Positions 1 to 6,969 of a stretch of 15,449 bases of DNA are shown here, piece by piece (positions within the stretch are counted from its first letter, which is position 1; each line of letters begins with the position of its first letter). Where the stretch lies: the NCBI GenBank assembly GCA_034429475.1, contig DAOUGD010000186.1, positions 1-15,449 of the forward strand. Reading direction: 5' to 3'. The notes under the pieces are model-generated. The model was not told the origin of the DNA. It worked only from the letters and a program-made list of their open reading frames with translations, and ran no database searches. The position numbers and the translations under genes were made by a program. This DNA comes from JAKQHY01 sp034429475. GTDB taxonomy: Bacteria > Chloroflexota > Anaerolineae > B4-G1 > SLSP01.

Positions 1-99
1 CAACAATTCCGGGTGGAGTACAACGACCGCCCGCATCAAGGCTTGGCCATCCCCGGTTTGTCGCCCAATGCCTTCGCGGAACGCATCGCCGTGATATAG
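1..99 (+). CDS. C-terminal fragment of a transposase/integrase (partial)
   Basis: Frame 1 is open from the window edge and ends in TAG at 97-99, giving 32 residues. They contain YNDRPHQGL followed by a Pro-rich PGLSP segment and an AFAERI helix. That arrangement is typical of the end of the rve-type DDE catalytic domain in IS3/IS481-like transposases, where Y-N-x-x-R-P-H-x-x-L closely follows the catalytic Glu. The rest of the gene lies outside the window, so an intact element and a remnant cannot be told apart. It does not match the transposase at 14034-15362 in sequence, so it belongs to a different element. No recognisable inverted terminal repeat was found just downstream. Confidence 0.6.
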   Translation, partial: QQFRVEYNDRPHQGLAIPGLSPNAFAERIAVI

Positions 100-145
100 T
101 CGTTTTTTTAAAGTGCTGTTGCCTATTACAAACCTGAGCATTTTT

Positions 146-202
146 ACCGCAGAGTCCACAGAGAACACTGAGAAATTATAGAATCTTTGCGAACTCTGCG
201 GT
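146..202. repeat. Inverted repeat downstream of the phosphomutase gene
   Basis: The 10-nt arm ACCGCAGAGT (146-155) is the exact reverse complement of ACTCTGCGGT (193-202). Pairing extends imperfectly into the flanking T-rich (left) and A-rich (right) tracts. The 37-nt interior holds purine-rich repetitions of AGAGNNCAC/ACAGAGA type. It begins about 20 nt after the stop of the minus-strand gene at 224, and on that strand the second arm is followed by AAAAA rather than a T-run, so it is not a classical terminator. Similar CCGCAGAG...CTCTGCGG strings are familiar to me from intergenic DNA of other environmental bacteria, but I cannot verify that here. The remainder of 100-223 shows no gene. Confidence 0.6.
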
Positions 203-223
203 GAAATTGATCCTATCAACTTG

Positions 224-1648
224 TTACGCGGCGATTTCCTGCCCGTAACCTAGCAGCGCTTCCACTTCAGCATCCGAGACGCCCTCGGCGTAGACGCGCA
301 ACACCGGCTCCGTGCCCGATGGGCGGATGAGTAGCCACGAGTCATCGGCCAGGATGTACTTCACGCCGTCCTGGACGCTGATTTCTGTCACAGTCTGCCC
401 GGCAAGTTGGGCGGGAGCCTGATCTTGCAGCCGGGCGACCATCTCTTTTTTGGGAACGGGGCGCTTCAGCGGGATGTCGCGCCGGGCGTAGCACGCCGGG
501 CCGACTTCGTGCTGGATGTCGGCGATCAACTCGTGCAGCGGCGCTTTGGCGTCTGCCATGATTTCTAGCAGCAGCATCCCCATCAGGATGCCATCGCCTT
601 CAGGGATGTGCCCCTTGATGGACAATCCGCCGGATTCTTCCCCGCCGATCAACACATCCTCCGCCAGCATGTAATCGGCAATGTAGTTGAAGCCGACCGG
701 CGTTTCGTGCAGCGGCAGGCCATAGCGCTTCGCCAGGCGATCCACCATGCGGGTGGTGGAGACGGATTTGACAACGCTTCCCGTCCAGCCGCGTTTTTCC
801 ACCAGGTAGCGCAACGCCAGCGCGAAGATGTGATGCGGGTCCACAAAGTTGCCGCGCGCATCCATCGCGCCGATGCGGTCGGCGTCGCCGTCGGTGGCGA
901 GACCTACGTCGGCGTGCTCTGACTGAACGGCGGCGACCAGCGCTTGCAAGAAGTGCGCCATCGGCTCCGGGTGGATGCCGCCGAAGCCGGGGTTCATCTC
1001 ACTGCGGATCTGGTAGAGGTGGCAGCGGGTGCGGCTGAGCAGGTCGCGGAACGCGCCGCGCCCGGAGCCGTACATCCCGTCGGCCACCACGTGCAATTCC
1101 CCGCTGGACACCATATCCAGGTCTACGAGGGTCGAAAGGTGTTGGTAGTAAGACCACGCCGGATCAAAGCGGCGGATGAGATCCTGTTTCAACGCCAGTT
1201 CGTAGTCCATCGTGTTCGGGCCGCGCGACTCGCGTTGGTTGCGATCCAGCAAGTTTTCAACCTCGCGGGCCTGTTCCGGCAGGGCCGAGCCGCCGAATGC
1301 CGCCTTCAGCTTGATGCCGTTGTAGCGCGGCGGGTTGTGGCTGGCGGTGATCATCACACCGGCCTCGGCCTTTTTATCCACCACCGCGTAGGAGACGGCG
1401 GGCGTCGGCGCGTCGGCGCGGGTCAGATGGGCGATGATGCCGTTGCCCGCCATCACGCGAGAAACTTCGTGCGCGTAGCGGTCCGACAGGAAGCGGGTGT
1501 CGAAGCCGATCACCACTTCCGGTTGCGGGCGTTGGCTGTCCTCCAGGACGTAATCGGCGATGGCCTGCGCCACCAGCCGGACATTCTCGAAGGTAAACGT
1601 ATCACTGATGACGGCCCGCCAGCCGTCGGTGCCAAATCGAATCGTCAT
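224..1648 (-). CDS. Phosphoglucomutase/phosphomannomutase, alpha-D-phosphohexomutase family
   Basis: This cytosolic enzyme interconverts hexose 1- and 6-phosphates through a phosphoserine intermediate, supplying sugar-1-phosphate for glycan or storage-polymer synthesis. All four family signatures are present in order in 474 residues: FGTDGWR at 5-11, the active-site loop TASHNP at 101-106 (phosphoserine Ser103), the metal-binding loop DGDADR at 253-258, the sugar-binding loop GEESGG at 336-341, and the phosphate-binding loop RPSGTEP at 442-448. The length is normal for the family. The ATG at 1648 is supported by the usual N-terminus. The only strong Shine-Dalgarno (AGGAGG) lies about 15 nt upstream, which is unusually far. 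It is the last of four closely spaced minus-strand genes. Substrate preference (glucose, mannose or glucosamine) cannot be read from the sequence. Confidence 0.95.
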   Translation of the reverse strand: MTIRFGTDGWRAVISDTFTFENVRLVAQAIADYVLEDSQRPQPEVVIGFDTRFLSDRYAHEVSRVMAGNGIIAHLTRADAPTPAVSYAVVDKKAEAGVMITASHNPPRYNGIKLKAAFGGSALPEQAREVENLLDRNQRESRGPNTMDYELALKQDLIRRFDPAWSYYQHLSTLVDLDMVSSGELHVVADGMYGSGRGAFRDLLSRTRCHLYQIRSEMNPGFGGIHPEPMAHFLQALVAAVQSEHADVGLATDGDADRIGAMDARGNFVDPHHIFALALRYLVEKRGWTGSVVKSVSTTRMVDRLAKRYGLPLHETPVGFNYIADYMLAEDVLIGGEESGGLSIKGHIPEGDGILMGMLLLEIMADAKAPLHELIADIQHEVGPACYARRDIPLKRPVPKKEMVARLQDQAPAQLAGQTVTEISVQDGVKYILADDSWLLIRPSGTEPVLRVYAEGVSDAEVEALLGYGQEIAA

Positions 1649-1730
1649 AAGTATTCTTTCAATCCTCCTTCGCGAAAAAATGGTAAAGAGTCATGGGAAA
1701 TGAGTGAGAAGTAACTGGAAATCCGGTACG

Positions 1731-1765
1731 CTTCTTCCTAACTCCTAACTCCTATCTCGCTATTC
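1731..1765 (-). repeat. Five-unit heptamer array (GAGTTAG family) overlapping a stop codon
   Basis: Read on the minus strand this is GAATAGC, GAGATAG, GAGTTAG, GAGTTAG, GAAGAAG, exactly 5 x 7 nt. The first unit contains the last Glu codon and the TAG stop of the glycosidase gene at 1760-2980. The same heptamer, in the same orientation relative to its gene, forms the array at 9078-9112. Confidence 0.75.
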
Positions 1766-2980
1766 CTTCTCCATTGCCTTCAACATCGTGTAAGCGGGAC
1801 GCACGCCCGCACCTTCCCACGCGCCGATGTCATCGCCTTCCTGACCCCACCAGAAGGGGTCCGCAATCCCCCACCAGAACTCTTCTCGATCCGGCCCCCA
1901 GTGCGAGTCGGGGATGTTCCACACAAACATCGGCCCCACCCAGGGCGCCCAATGCTCCCGCGCGTAGGTGAACGCGCGCACCAGGTAGTCGCCCTGCTGC
2001 TCCGGCGTCACGGCGAACCAGGCGTAATCGGGGTGATCCGGGCTGTTGTTGGTGTGCCAGCCAAATTCGAGGATGGCGACTTGTTTCTGACCGTCGCCAT
2101 AGCGCTCCATGATGGTGCGCATATCTTCGGCGTGGCGGAAGCAGAATGTCCAGTGGCCGCCGTAGTCGTTGGCCGGGTCGGCGGCTTCTGCCGGCGACAC
2201 TTCCGGCGGCGCCTTGTAGCCGGGGGCGTTGAGTCCCAACAGGTCAAAGTATGACGCGGCGCCGGCGGCATACATCCCTTCCAGGTACGTCTCGTCGGGC
2301 AGCGCTTCCGGCGGCCCGGAGCCGGTGGGCGCCAATCCGGCGGAGATGACGAGGGCTTGCGGATCCGCCGTCTTGATGCCCACGTAACAAACCCGCAGCA
2401 GTTCTACGTAGCCGACCGGGTCCGGCGTGAGGCCGTGCCACTCGCGGGCCAGATTAGGTTCATTCCACACCTGGTAGCCGCGCACCCGGCCGGCGTAACG
2501 GGCGGCCAGGGCGTGGCAGAAATCCCCGAAGGCGGTTAGATCAACGGGGAGTGCGCCGGGTTCGGCGGTGGGAATGGCCCAGGCCGGCGGAGCGTCCACG
2601 CGGAAGATCAAGGCGACGCCGAATTGTTCCGCCTCGTCAACGAGGCGGTCGGAACCGGCCCACACATAGTGACCTGGTCCCGCGCCCTCCACATCCAACC
2701 AAGCGAGCCGGTGTTTGACCCAGGTGAAGCCAGCGTCCTGCACCAGATGCCAATCGCGGCGGACGGCGGCCCAGGGGTCCCACCAGACGTGCAGGTTGAC
2801 GCCGTACTCCGGCGACCGGAAGCGATAGGATTGCGGCCAGGGTGTGGGCGACGGCGTCGGAGTGGGGAGTGGGGGGGAGAACGGCGCGGGGCGGGTGAGG
2901 CCTATCCAAATCGCCAGGCCGATCAGCAGTGCGCTGGCGAGCGCGATGAGCCAGCGGCGTTGTCGTCGCGTTAGGGTCAT
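1760..2980 (-). CDS. Membrane-anchored clan GH-A glycoside hydrolase (copy 1)
   Basis: Predicted extracytoplasmic glycosidase of 406 residues. A basic start (residues 5-9, RRQRR) precedes one hydrophobic segment (about 10-28), an uncleaved signal anchor, then a Pro/Thr linker (31-50) and a TIM-barrel-like domain from about 56 to the end. The clan GH-A signature is visible: VWNEPN at 171-176, where Glu174 is the likely acid/base, and ILEFGW at 303-308, where Glu305 is the likely nucleophile; these lie after strands 4 and 7 in the clan. The family looks closest to GH5/GH39-type cellulase-like proteins, but substrate and exact family cannot be assigned. It shares the motif order and many residues with the gene immediately upstream (3066-4460), pointing to tandem duplication. 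No Shine-Dalgarno is obvious before the ATG at 2980. Confidence 0.8.
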   Translation of the reverse strand: MTLTRRQRRWLIALASALLIGLAIWIGLTRPAPFSPPLPTPTPSPTPWPQSYRFRSPEYGVNLHVWWDPWAAVRRDWHLVQDAGFTWVKHRLAWLDVEGAGPGHYVWAGSDRLVDEAEQFGVALIFRVDAPPAWAIPTAEPGALPVDLTAFGDFCHALAARYAGRVRGYQVWNEPNLAREWHGLTPDPVGYVELLRVCYVGIKTADPQALVISAGLAPTGSGPPEALPDETYLEGMYAAGAASYFDLLGLNAPGYKAPPEVSPAEAADPANDYGGHWTFCFRHAEDMRTIMERYGDGQKQVAILEFGWHTNNSPDHPDYAWFAVTPEQQGDYLVRAFTYAREHWAPWVGPMFVWNIPDSHWGPDREEFWWGIADPFWWGQEGDDIGAWEGAGVRPAYTMLKAMEKE

Positions 2981-3007
2981 TTCAGGGGACTCGTTGTCCA
3001 GGGAATG

Positions 3008-3067
3008 AAAAACGTGAAACGTGAGGCGCTGATGATTTGGGCCTCACGTTTCACGCTTCACGTTTTT
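3008..3067. terminator. Hairpin made of TGAAACG heptamers, likely bidirectional terminator
   Basis: The left arm 3013-3027 (CGTGAAACGTGAGGC) pairs perfectly with 3041-3055 (GCCTCACGTTTCACG) around a 13-nt loop. The right side carries one extra heptamer (CTTCACG, 3056-3062) before its T-run (3063-3067), whereas the left side runs straight into AAAAA. On the minus strand the hairpin is followed by TTTTT, and it begins at the TAA stop of the gene at 3066. It therefore looks like an intrinsic terminator or attenuator between the two glycosidase genes, assembled from the same heptamer as the elements at 5074 and 13865. Confidence 0.7.
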
Positions 3068-4460
3068 AAGGAATTTTCGCCATGTCGGCGATCGCGCCGT
3101 AAGAGGGTCGCGGCGCCCCCTGCATATCGAGGAGGCTGTAGGGCGCGTTGGGGTCGGTGACGTTGCCGCCTTTGTAGGAGTAGTCCAGGTTCCACAGGAA
3201 CGCCAGCCGCACAAAGCCCCACTCGCGCATCAACTGGAACGCCTGCACATCCCATTCGGCCTGCTCGGCTAGCGTGTTGTCCAGCGCAAATTCAAAGCCG
3301 GCCGGGTAACCATCGAAGCCTTCCGAGGTCGCCCAGCCAAACTCGGTGATGCAGAGCGGGGTGTTTTGGCCGGCCGCCTGAATCATCTGGTGATAGCCCC
3401 AGAGAGTGCTCTTGAAGGACCAGGAGTGATTGGGATTGTCGAACGGCCCCCGGAACTGGGCGGTCGTGTCGTTGTACCCCTCGTCCCAGGCCACATTGGG
3501 CGGCATGTTGATGCCGTTGTGGTGCGCGCCGACGCAATCCGCGTGCTGGAGGAAGCCGGCGTTGACCATTTCCTGGAAATACTGGAAGTCATCCATATAG
3601 ATGACGCGGTTGGGATTGGCCGGATCGGTGGCCGAAGACCCTGTCGGCGACAGTGCGCCGCTGATGACGACGATGTTGGGGTCGCGCGCTTTGATGGTCT
3701 GGTAGGCCAACCGCAACATCTCGACGTAGGCCGAGGCCTTGACGCCCTCGGCGGTATCCCACTCCCGGTCCAGATTCTGCTCATTCCAGACCTCGATGGC
3801 GTGAATTTTGCCCTTGTAGCGATCCACCAACTCGCCCAGGAAGGCGGCGAATTTGGCGAGGTCGTCGGGCGGCGCGGCCTGCGGGTTGCTGTCGAAGTAG
3901 GTGCGTGACCAGTTGGGCGCGCCGACGACGCTGAACATCACTTTAAGACCGCGCTCGCTGGCGGCTTCGACCATCGCGTCGTACCCGCTCCAGTCCATCT
4001 GCCCCTCCGCCGGTGAGAAGTGATCCCAACGCACCTGCTGCTTCACCCAGGTCATTTTGAGCTGATACGCGACCTGATCCATCGTGTAGTAGGGCATACT
4101 GATGCCGTGGGCCGCGATGCCGTACCCAAAGTCACCCCAGGGCAGTGCGGGGAGGGTGGCGGTGTTGCCGGGGACAGGGGTGGCCTCAGGGCTGGCAGTT
4201 TCTGGAGTGGGAGTGGGCAGGATGATGGTTTCAGCAGACTTGGTAGGCTGCGGCATAGTCTGAGAAGAACCACCGTCTTGAGTGGGGCTGGCCGTCGTAG
4301 CCGGTTTGGCAGACTGATCGCCCCCCAATTTAAACCACCCCATCGCGCATGAGAATGAGGTTAACATCAAAATCAGCCAGATTACAATGGCAATGACCAG
4401 GTTGCGGCCCTTCAGGCGCGCAAAGATATCACCAACGTTTTGTAAGAAGGGACTTTTCAT
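3066..4460 (-). CDS. Membrane-anchored clan GH-A glycoside hydrolase (copy 2)
   Basis: Predicted extracytoplasmic glycosidase of 464 residues. A single membrane segment (about 20-42) follows a basic N-terminus, then a long Ser/Thr/Pro/Ala linker (about 48-105) and a TIM-barrel domain. Glu227 in EVWNEQN is the likely acid/base and Glu373 in ITEFGW the likely nucleophile; the usual Pro after the acid/base Glu is Gln here. It shares with the downstream gene the run VWNE-x-NL-x-REW, YVE-x-LR, DP-x(4)-VIS and EFGW, so the two are paralogues, but the linker is longer. The start is the ATG at 4460, preceded by GGAGG four bases away; a TTG one codon upstream is less likely. It lies 42 nt after the FmdB-type gene, consistent with co-transcription. 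Substrate unknown. Confidence 0.8.
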   Translation of the reverse strand: MKSPFLQNVGDIFARLKGRNLVIAIVIWLILMLTSFSCAMGWFKLGGDQSAKPATTASPTQDGGSSQTMPQPTKSAETIILPTPTPETASPEATPVPGNTATLPALPWGDFGYGIAAHGISMPYYTMDQVAYQLKMTWVKQQVRWDHFSPAEGQMDWSGYDAMVEAASERGLKVMFSVVGAPNWSRTYFDSNPQAAPPDDLAKFAAFLGELVDRYKGKIHAIEVWNEQNLDREWDTAEGVKASAYVEMLRLAYQTIKARDPNIVVISGALSPTGSSATDPANPNRVIYMDDFQYFQEMVNAGFLQHADCVGAHHNGINMPPNVAWDEGYNDTTAQFRGPFDNPNHSWSFKSTLWGYHQMIQAAGQNTPLCITEFGWATSEGFDGYPAGFEFALDNTLAEQAEWDVQAFQLMREWGFVRLAFLWNLDYSYKGGNVTDPNAPYSLLDMQGAPRPSYGAIADMAKIP

Positions 4461-4502
4461 CAAACCTCCATATTCCTCTTGATTTTACGAATAAGGCAGA
4501 CC

Positions 4503-5027
4503 TCACACCCAGCCGAGGTTGGCGGCTCCGCGCCGCGAGGTCGGCTCAGGGGATTGAGACTGCTCGTGGTCGTGGCGCTCTGGCGGGCCTTCGGCCTGCA
4601 TACGATTTTCGACTTGCTCGGAGAACATCACTGCCCCACTCATTTGGGTAGCCTCGGCGGGACGCATTTCGGCGGCCAGGTCGTCCACCAGATCGGCGAC
4701 GTCGGCTTCGCCGGCGCCGGCGGCGCGGCGGTCAATCAACTCGCGGTACGCCCGGCTGCCGTAAAGCCCGTCGCTGTCGGCAAGACGACCTGAATCTTTC
4801 AAAAATTGCGCGATGGCCTGCGGATCGTCGGCGTCAATCCCCTGCCGGTCGGCGCGCAGTTGCGCCGTGTGATGCTCACTGCTGTGCAGCACGCTGGCGG
4901 CCGATATAAGCCGCTCCACCGCTGCATTGCCGCAGCGTGGACACGCCGGCGCGTCCGCGCCGATGGACTTCGCCAGGTGCGAGAACCGGCCATGACATTG
5001 CGCGCAATAATATTCGTAGATAGGCAT
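4503..5027 (-). CDS. FmdB-type zinc-ribbon protein
   Basis: A 174-residue protein starting MPIYEYYC, the hallmark N-terminus of the FmdB/CxxC_CxxC_SSSS regulatory-protein family. Cys8, Cys11, Cys29 and Cys32 form two CxxC knuckles of a zinc ribbon. The rest (about 50-174) is acidic, low in hydrophobic residues and without recognisable domains; it includes EHHTAQLRADRQG and a segment rich in Asp, Glu and Ala. Most FmdB-like proteins are about 70-110 residues, so the tail is long. The ATG at 5027 has AGGA seven bases upstream and follows an extended -10 promoter. An in-frame ATG 45 nt further upstream lies before that promoter and was not used. The family is named after a putative regulator of a formamidase operon; the true role here is unknown. 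It is the first gene of a likely fmdB-glycosidase-glycosidase-phosphomutase transcription unit. Confidence 0.8.
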   Translation of the reverse strand: MPIYEYYCAQCHGRFSHLAKSIGADAPACPRCGNAAVERLISAASVLHSSEHHTAQLRADRQGIDADDPQAIAQFLKDSGRLADSDGLYGSRAYRELIDRRAAGAGEADVADLVDDLAAEMRPAEATQMSGAVMFSEQVENRMQAEGPPERHDHEQSQSPEPTSRRGAANLGWV

Positions 5028-5043
5028 AGGATTTCCTGCTGTG

Positions 5044-5052
5044 ATTATATCA
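5044..5052 (-). promoter_or_regulatory. Extended -10 promoter upstream of the FmdB-type gene
   Basis: On the minus strand the sequence reads TGATATAAT, a full TGnTATAAT extended -10 box. It implies a transcript start near 5037 and a leader of about 10 nt carrying the AGGA ribosome site before the ATG at 5027. No good -35 box lies 16-18 nt upstream, which extended -10 promoters do not strictly need. Confidence 0.5.
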
Positions 5053-5073
5053 TATCTGAACCTGTAAAACATA

Positions 5074-5108
5074 AAACGTGAAACGTGAGCTTCCCACGTT
5101 TCACGTTT
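5074..5108. terminator. Perfect 14-bp hairpin of TGAAACG heptamers
   Basis: AAACGTGAAACGTG (5074-5087) is the exact reverse complement of CACGTTTCACGTTT (5095-5108), with a 7-nt loop. On the minus strand it is followed by a TTTTATGTTTT tract, so it can act as terminator for the lipoprotein gene, separating it from the FmdB-type gene. The arms are two heptamer units of the same family as those at 3008 and 13865. Confidence 0.65.
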
Positions 5109-5119
5109 CGTAAACTTTC

Positions 5120-5182
5120 CTCAACGGATTTGGCGGGTGTAACGGAAGGACATCTCCGTTAGGATCCGTTCAATCCGTTGAG
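5120..5182. repeat. CTCAACGGAT-type dispersed inverted repeat, copy 1
   Basis: The outer arms CTCAACGGATT (5120-5130) and AATCCGTTGAG (5172-5182) are exact reverse complements. An inner pair AACGGA (5141-5146)/TCCGTT (5155-5160) is nested inside. The unit (T)CCGTT recurs at 9-10-nt intervals on the right side. It ends 3 nt before the stop of the lipoprotein gene. A second copy with the same nested plan and the same orientation relative to its gene is at 10081-10138. Confidence 0.7.
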
Positions 5183-5185
5183 CCA

Positions 5186-5932
5186 TCAGGGCTTGAGTGC
5201 GCCCTCTGCGTCCGGAGCGTCGCAGACGACAGCCCGATTCCCGGTTTCGTTGGTGTGGACGGTGTAGCTCTGCCCGCCACTCTCCAACAAAATCCGGTAG
5301 CCGGGGGTGATGACCATCAAGCAATTCTCGTCGGGGCCGGCGCAACCCAGGCAGGAATTGCGCCATTCGACGGCCTCAACGCTGACGATAGCGACCGCGG
5401 CGCGGCTGACGTTGAGCTTCTCCATCAGGGCATTAACGGCAGCGTCTTTGGCGCTGTCGAAGTCCGCTTTGTCAATTGCCTGAGTTTCATCGTAATTGAT
5501 GGCATTGACACAGATAATGTACTGGCTCATTTTTTCGGGGGTGCGAATATCATAACGTTTTCCGTTCGCATCCGCAAAGATGATACGCCACCCTGGTGTG
5601 ATGACCTGAAGGTAGTTCATCCCTTCTTGGGGGCACCCCAGACTGCTGTCCGGCCACTGCACTTCTCTTGAATGAACAAGCGTTAGATCTTCAGGCTTCA
5701 ACCCCAATTCTTCTGCCACAACTGCGCGTAACTCATCCAGTGTGTTCACCGGCCGAGCGGCAGACATGGCCGGGGTCGGCGGCGGGGAAATGGGCGATAC
5801 CGGGATTGCCAGTGGCGATGCCGGTTGGGAAGGCGTCGGCTGCGGCGCCATCGTCGGAGTCTGGGTGACACACGCCGCCAACGGCAGCGCGACGAAGACC
5901 CACAATAAAAACAGCAATGTATATTTCTTCAT
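5186..5932 (-). CDS. Lipoprotein with a tandemly duplicated ~75-residue domain
   Basis: A 248-residue predicted lipoprotein. The N-terminus MKKYTLLFLL, a hydrophobic core and the lipobox LAAC (lipidated Cys21) indicate export and signal peptidase II cleavage. A Pro/Ser/Thr-rich spacer (about 22-60) follows. Two homologous domains come next, about 63-138 and 155-235. Each has a helix, then the pattern V-x-W-x-x-S-x-LGC, then V-ITPG-[WY]-R-I and a closing beta segment before a Cys (IICV, VVCD). Copy 2 has an additional Cys pair (NSCLGC...NCL). The start at 5932 places AAGGAG six bases upstream; an adjacent ATG and a GTG 27 nt upstream are poorer. The domain resembles an uncharacterised family I associate with Chloroflexota and cyanobacteria; function unknown, plausibly ligand binding or protease inhibition at the cell surface. 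Confidence 0.8.
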   Translation of the reverse strand: MKKYTLLFLLWVFVALPLAACVTQTPTMAPQPTPSQPASPLAIPVSPISPPPTPAMSAARPVNTLDELRAVVAEELGLKPEDLTLVHSREVQWPDSSLGCPQEGMNYLQVITPGWRIIFADANGKRYDIRTPEKMSQYIICVNAINYDETQAIDKADFDSAKDAAVNALMEKLNVSRAAVAIVSVEAVEWRNSCLGCAGPDENCLMVITPGYRILLESGGQSYTVHTNETGNRAVVCDAPDAEGALKP

Positions 5933-6020
5933 CATCGTCTCCTTAACAGATGGATTCACTTTATTGTACTATATCAACGACTAAAAGGTATCTTAAGTTC
6001 CCGGTGTGTTTGATTTGCGG

Positions 6021-6026
6021 TATAAT
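6021..6026 (+). promoter_or_regulatory. -10 element of the permease operon promoter
   Basis: A perfect TATAAT lies 15 nt before the permease ATG, immediately ahead of the GGTGGAGG ribosome site. The best -35 at 17-nt spacing (TTCCCG, 5998-6003) is weak. The region 5933-6041 is the divergent spacer between the lipoprotein and permease genes. A possible minus-strand -10 (TACAAT, 5968-5963) could serve the lipoprotein gene but has no good -35. Confidence 0.4.
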
Positions 6027-6041
6027 CTTGGTGGAGGCGTC

Positions 6042-6968
6042 ATGAACCCTTTATTGTTACGGCATTTATATAGCAGCGCGCGACGAAATCGCTTTTTCGT
6101 GTTTTTGAGCATTTATTTGTTCGTCATCGCGATTCTGACCGCGCTCTTTGTTCTGCTGGCGGCCTCATCGGGGTTGTTCGACGCCGAAGCGACGATTTCA
6201 ATGCTGGATCTGTTCGTCCAGGGCCGCGCGCTCTACTGGTTTTCCAGCGTCATCCTGATGTTGACGGCGATGCTGCTCGTGCCGGTGAATGCATTGGGCG
6301 CTATCGCCGGAGAACGCGAGAACCGCACCTTAGAATTGCTGGTCACGACGACGTTGCGTCCACGGGCGGTTGTCCTGGGTAAAGTGGGCGCCTCGTTGTT
6401 GACGGGCAGCCTCTACATCCTTGCGCCCTTTCCCTTGCTGATGATCGGCTTTTGGCTCGGCGGCGTCACCACGACCGAACTCCTGCTCACCCTGCTGTTC
6501 CTGGTATTGACAATGACCTTGAATGTCGTCTGGGCCGTATATTTATCCACCTGGGTGCGCAAAACCATCGCCGCCGTGATTATGTTCTACGTTGTCAACC
6601 TGGGCGTCCTGCCCGTCATTGCGCTGGTCATCGGTCTCTGGGGCAGCCTGTACGATATCTGGGTCTATTCCGAGGCGGCGCTCTTGCCGTTTTGGCTCGA
6701 AGTGGTGATCCAGTACGGCTGGGTTATCCTGGTGGGACTCCATCCCCTGGCCGCCGCCATTGCGACAGAAGTGTTGGGGTTAAACCAGGGATCGTGGTGG
6801 TGGCTGCATTTCACGGTTGAACGTTTTGACCCCACCGCAGGCGCCACCACCACGCTGGGCGCCATTTCTTTACCCTCCCCCTGGATCGTGTTTACCGTCT
6901 CGACCGTGTTGGTGTCGCTATTCCTGCTGTGGCGCGCGACCAAACGGGTGGCGCGCCCGGAGCGTTGA
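6042..6968 (+). CDS. ABC-2 type transporter permease
   Basis: A 308-residue polytopic membrane protein. Hydrophobic segments are visible at about 17-42, 62-88, 112-135, 138-165, 168-198, 213-237 and 272-297. The motif GAIAGERENRTLELLVTTTLRP (about 86-107, a cytoplasmic loop) is characteristic of ABC-2 permeases of the YhaP/NatB kind, where it contacts the ATPase. The ATG at 6042 was chosen over an in-frame ATG 36 nt upstream because GGTGGAGG lies four bases before it and a TATAAT box sits between the two. No ATP-binding partner gene is in the window on either side, so the ATPase must be encoded elsewhere. The gene ends in TGA with the next ATG only one base later, indicating translational coupling. 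The transported substrate is unknown. Confidence 0.8.
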   Translation: MNPLLLRHLYSSARRNRFFVFLSIYLFVIAILTALFVLLAASSGLFDAEATISMLDLFVQGRALYWFSSVILMLTAMLLVPVNALGAIAGERENRTLELLVTTTLRPRAVVLGKVGASLLTGSLYILAPFPLLMIGFWLGGVTTTELLLTLLFLVLTMTLNVVWAVYLSTWVRKTIAAVIMFYVVNLGVLPVIALVIGLWGSLYDIWVYSEAALLPFWLEVVIQYGWVILVGLHPLAAAIATEVLGLNQGSWWWLHFTVERFDPTAGATTTLGAISLPSPWIVFTVSTVLVSLFLLWRATKRVARPER

Positions 6969-6969
6969 T

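Noticed and set aside
944..1714. 256-codon plus-strand open frame opposite the phosphomutase gene
   Set aside because: It is antisense to a gene with all four family signatures and shows no domain of its own; long antisense frames are expected in GC-rich coding DNA.
5028..5072. Upstream ATG for the FmdB-type gene
   Set aside because: It lies before the extended -10 promoter; the family always starts at MPxYEY, which has its own AGGA site.
6817..6969. Upstream extension of the DUF4175-like reading frame
   Set aside because: It would overlap the permease gene by 150 bp in another frame; the ATG at 6970 has a good GGAG and gives the expected N-terminus.
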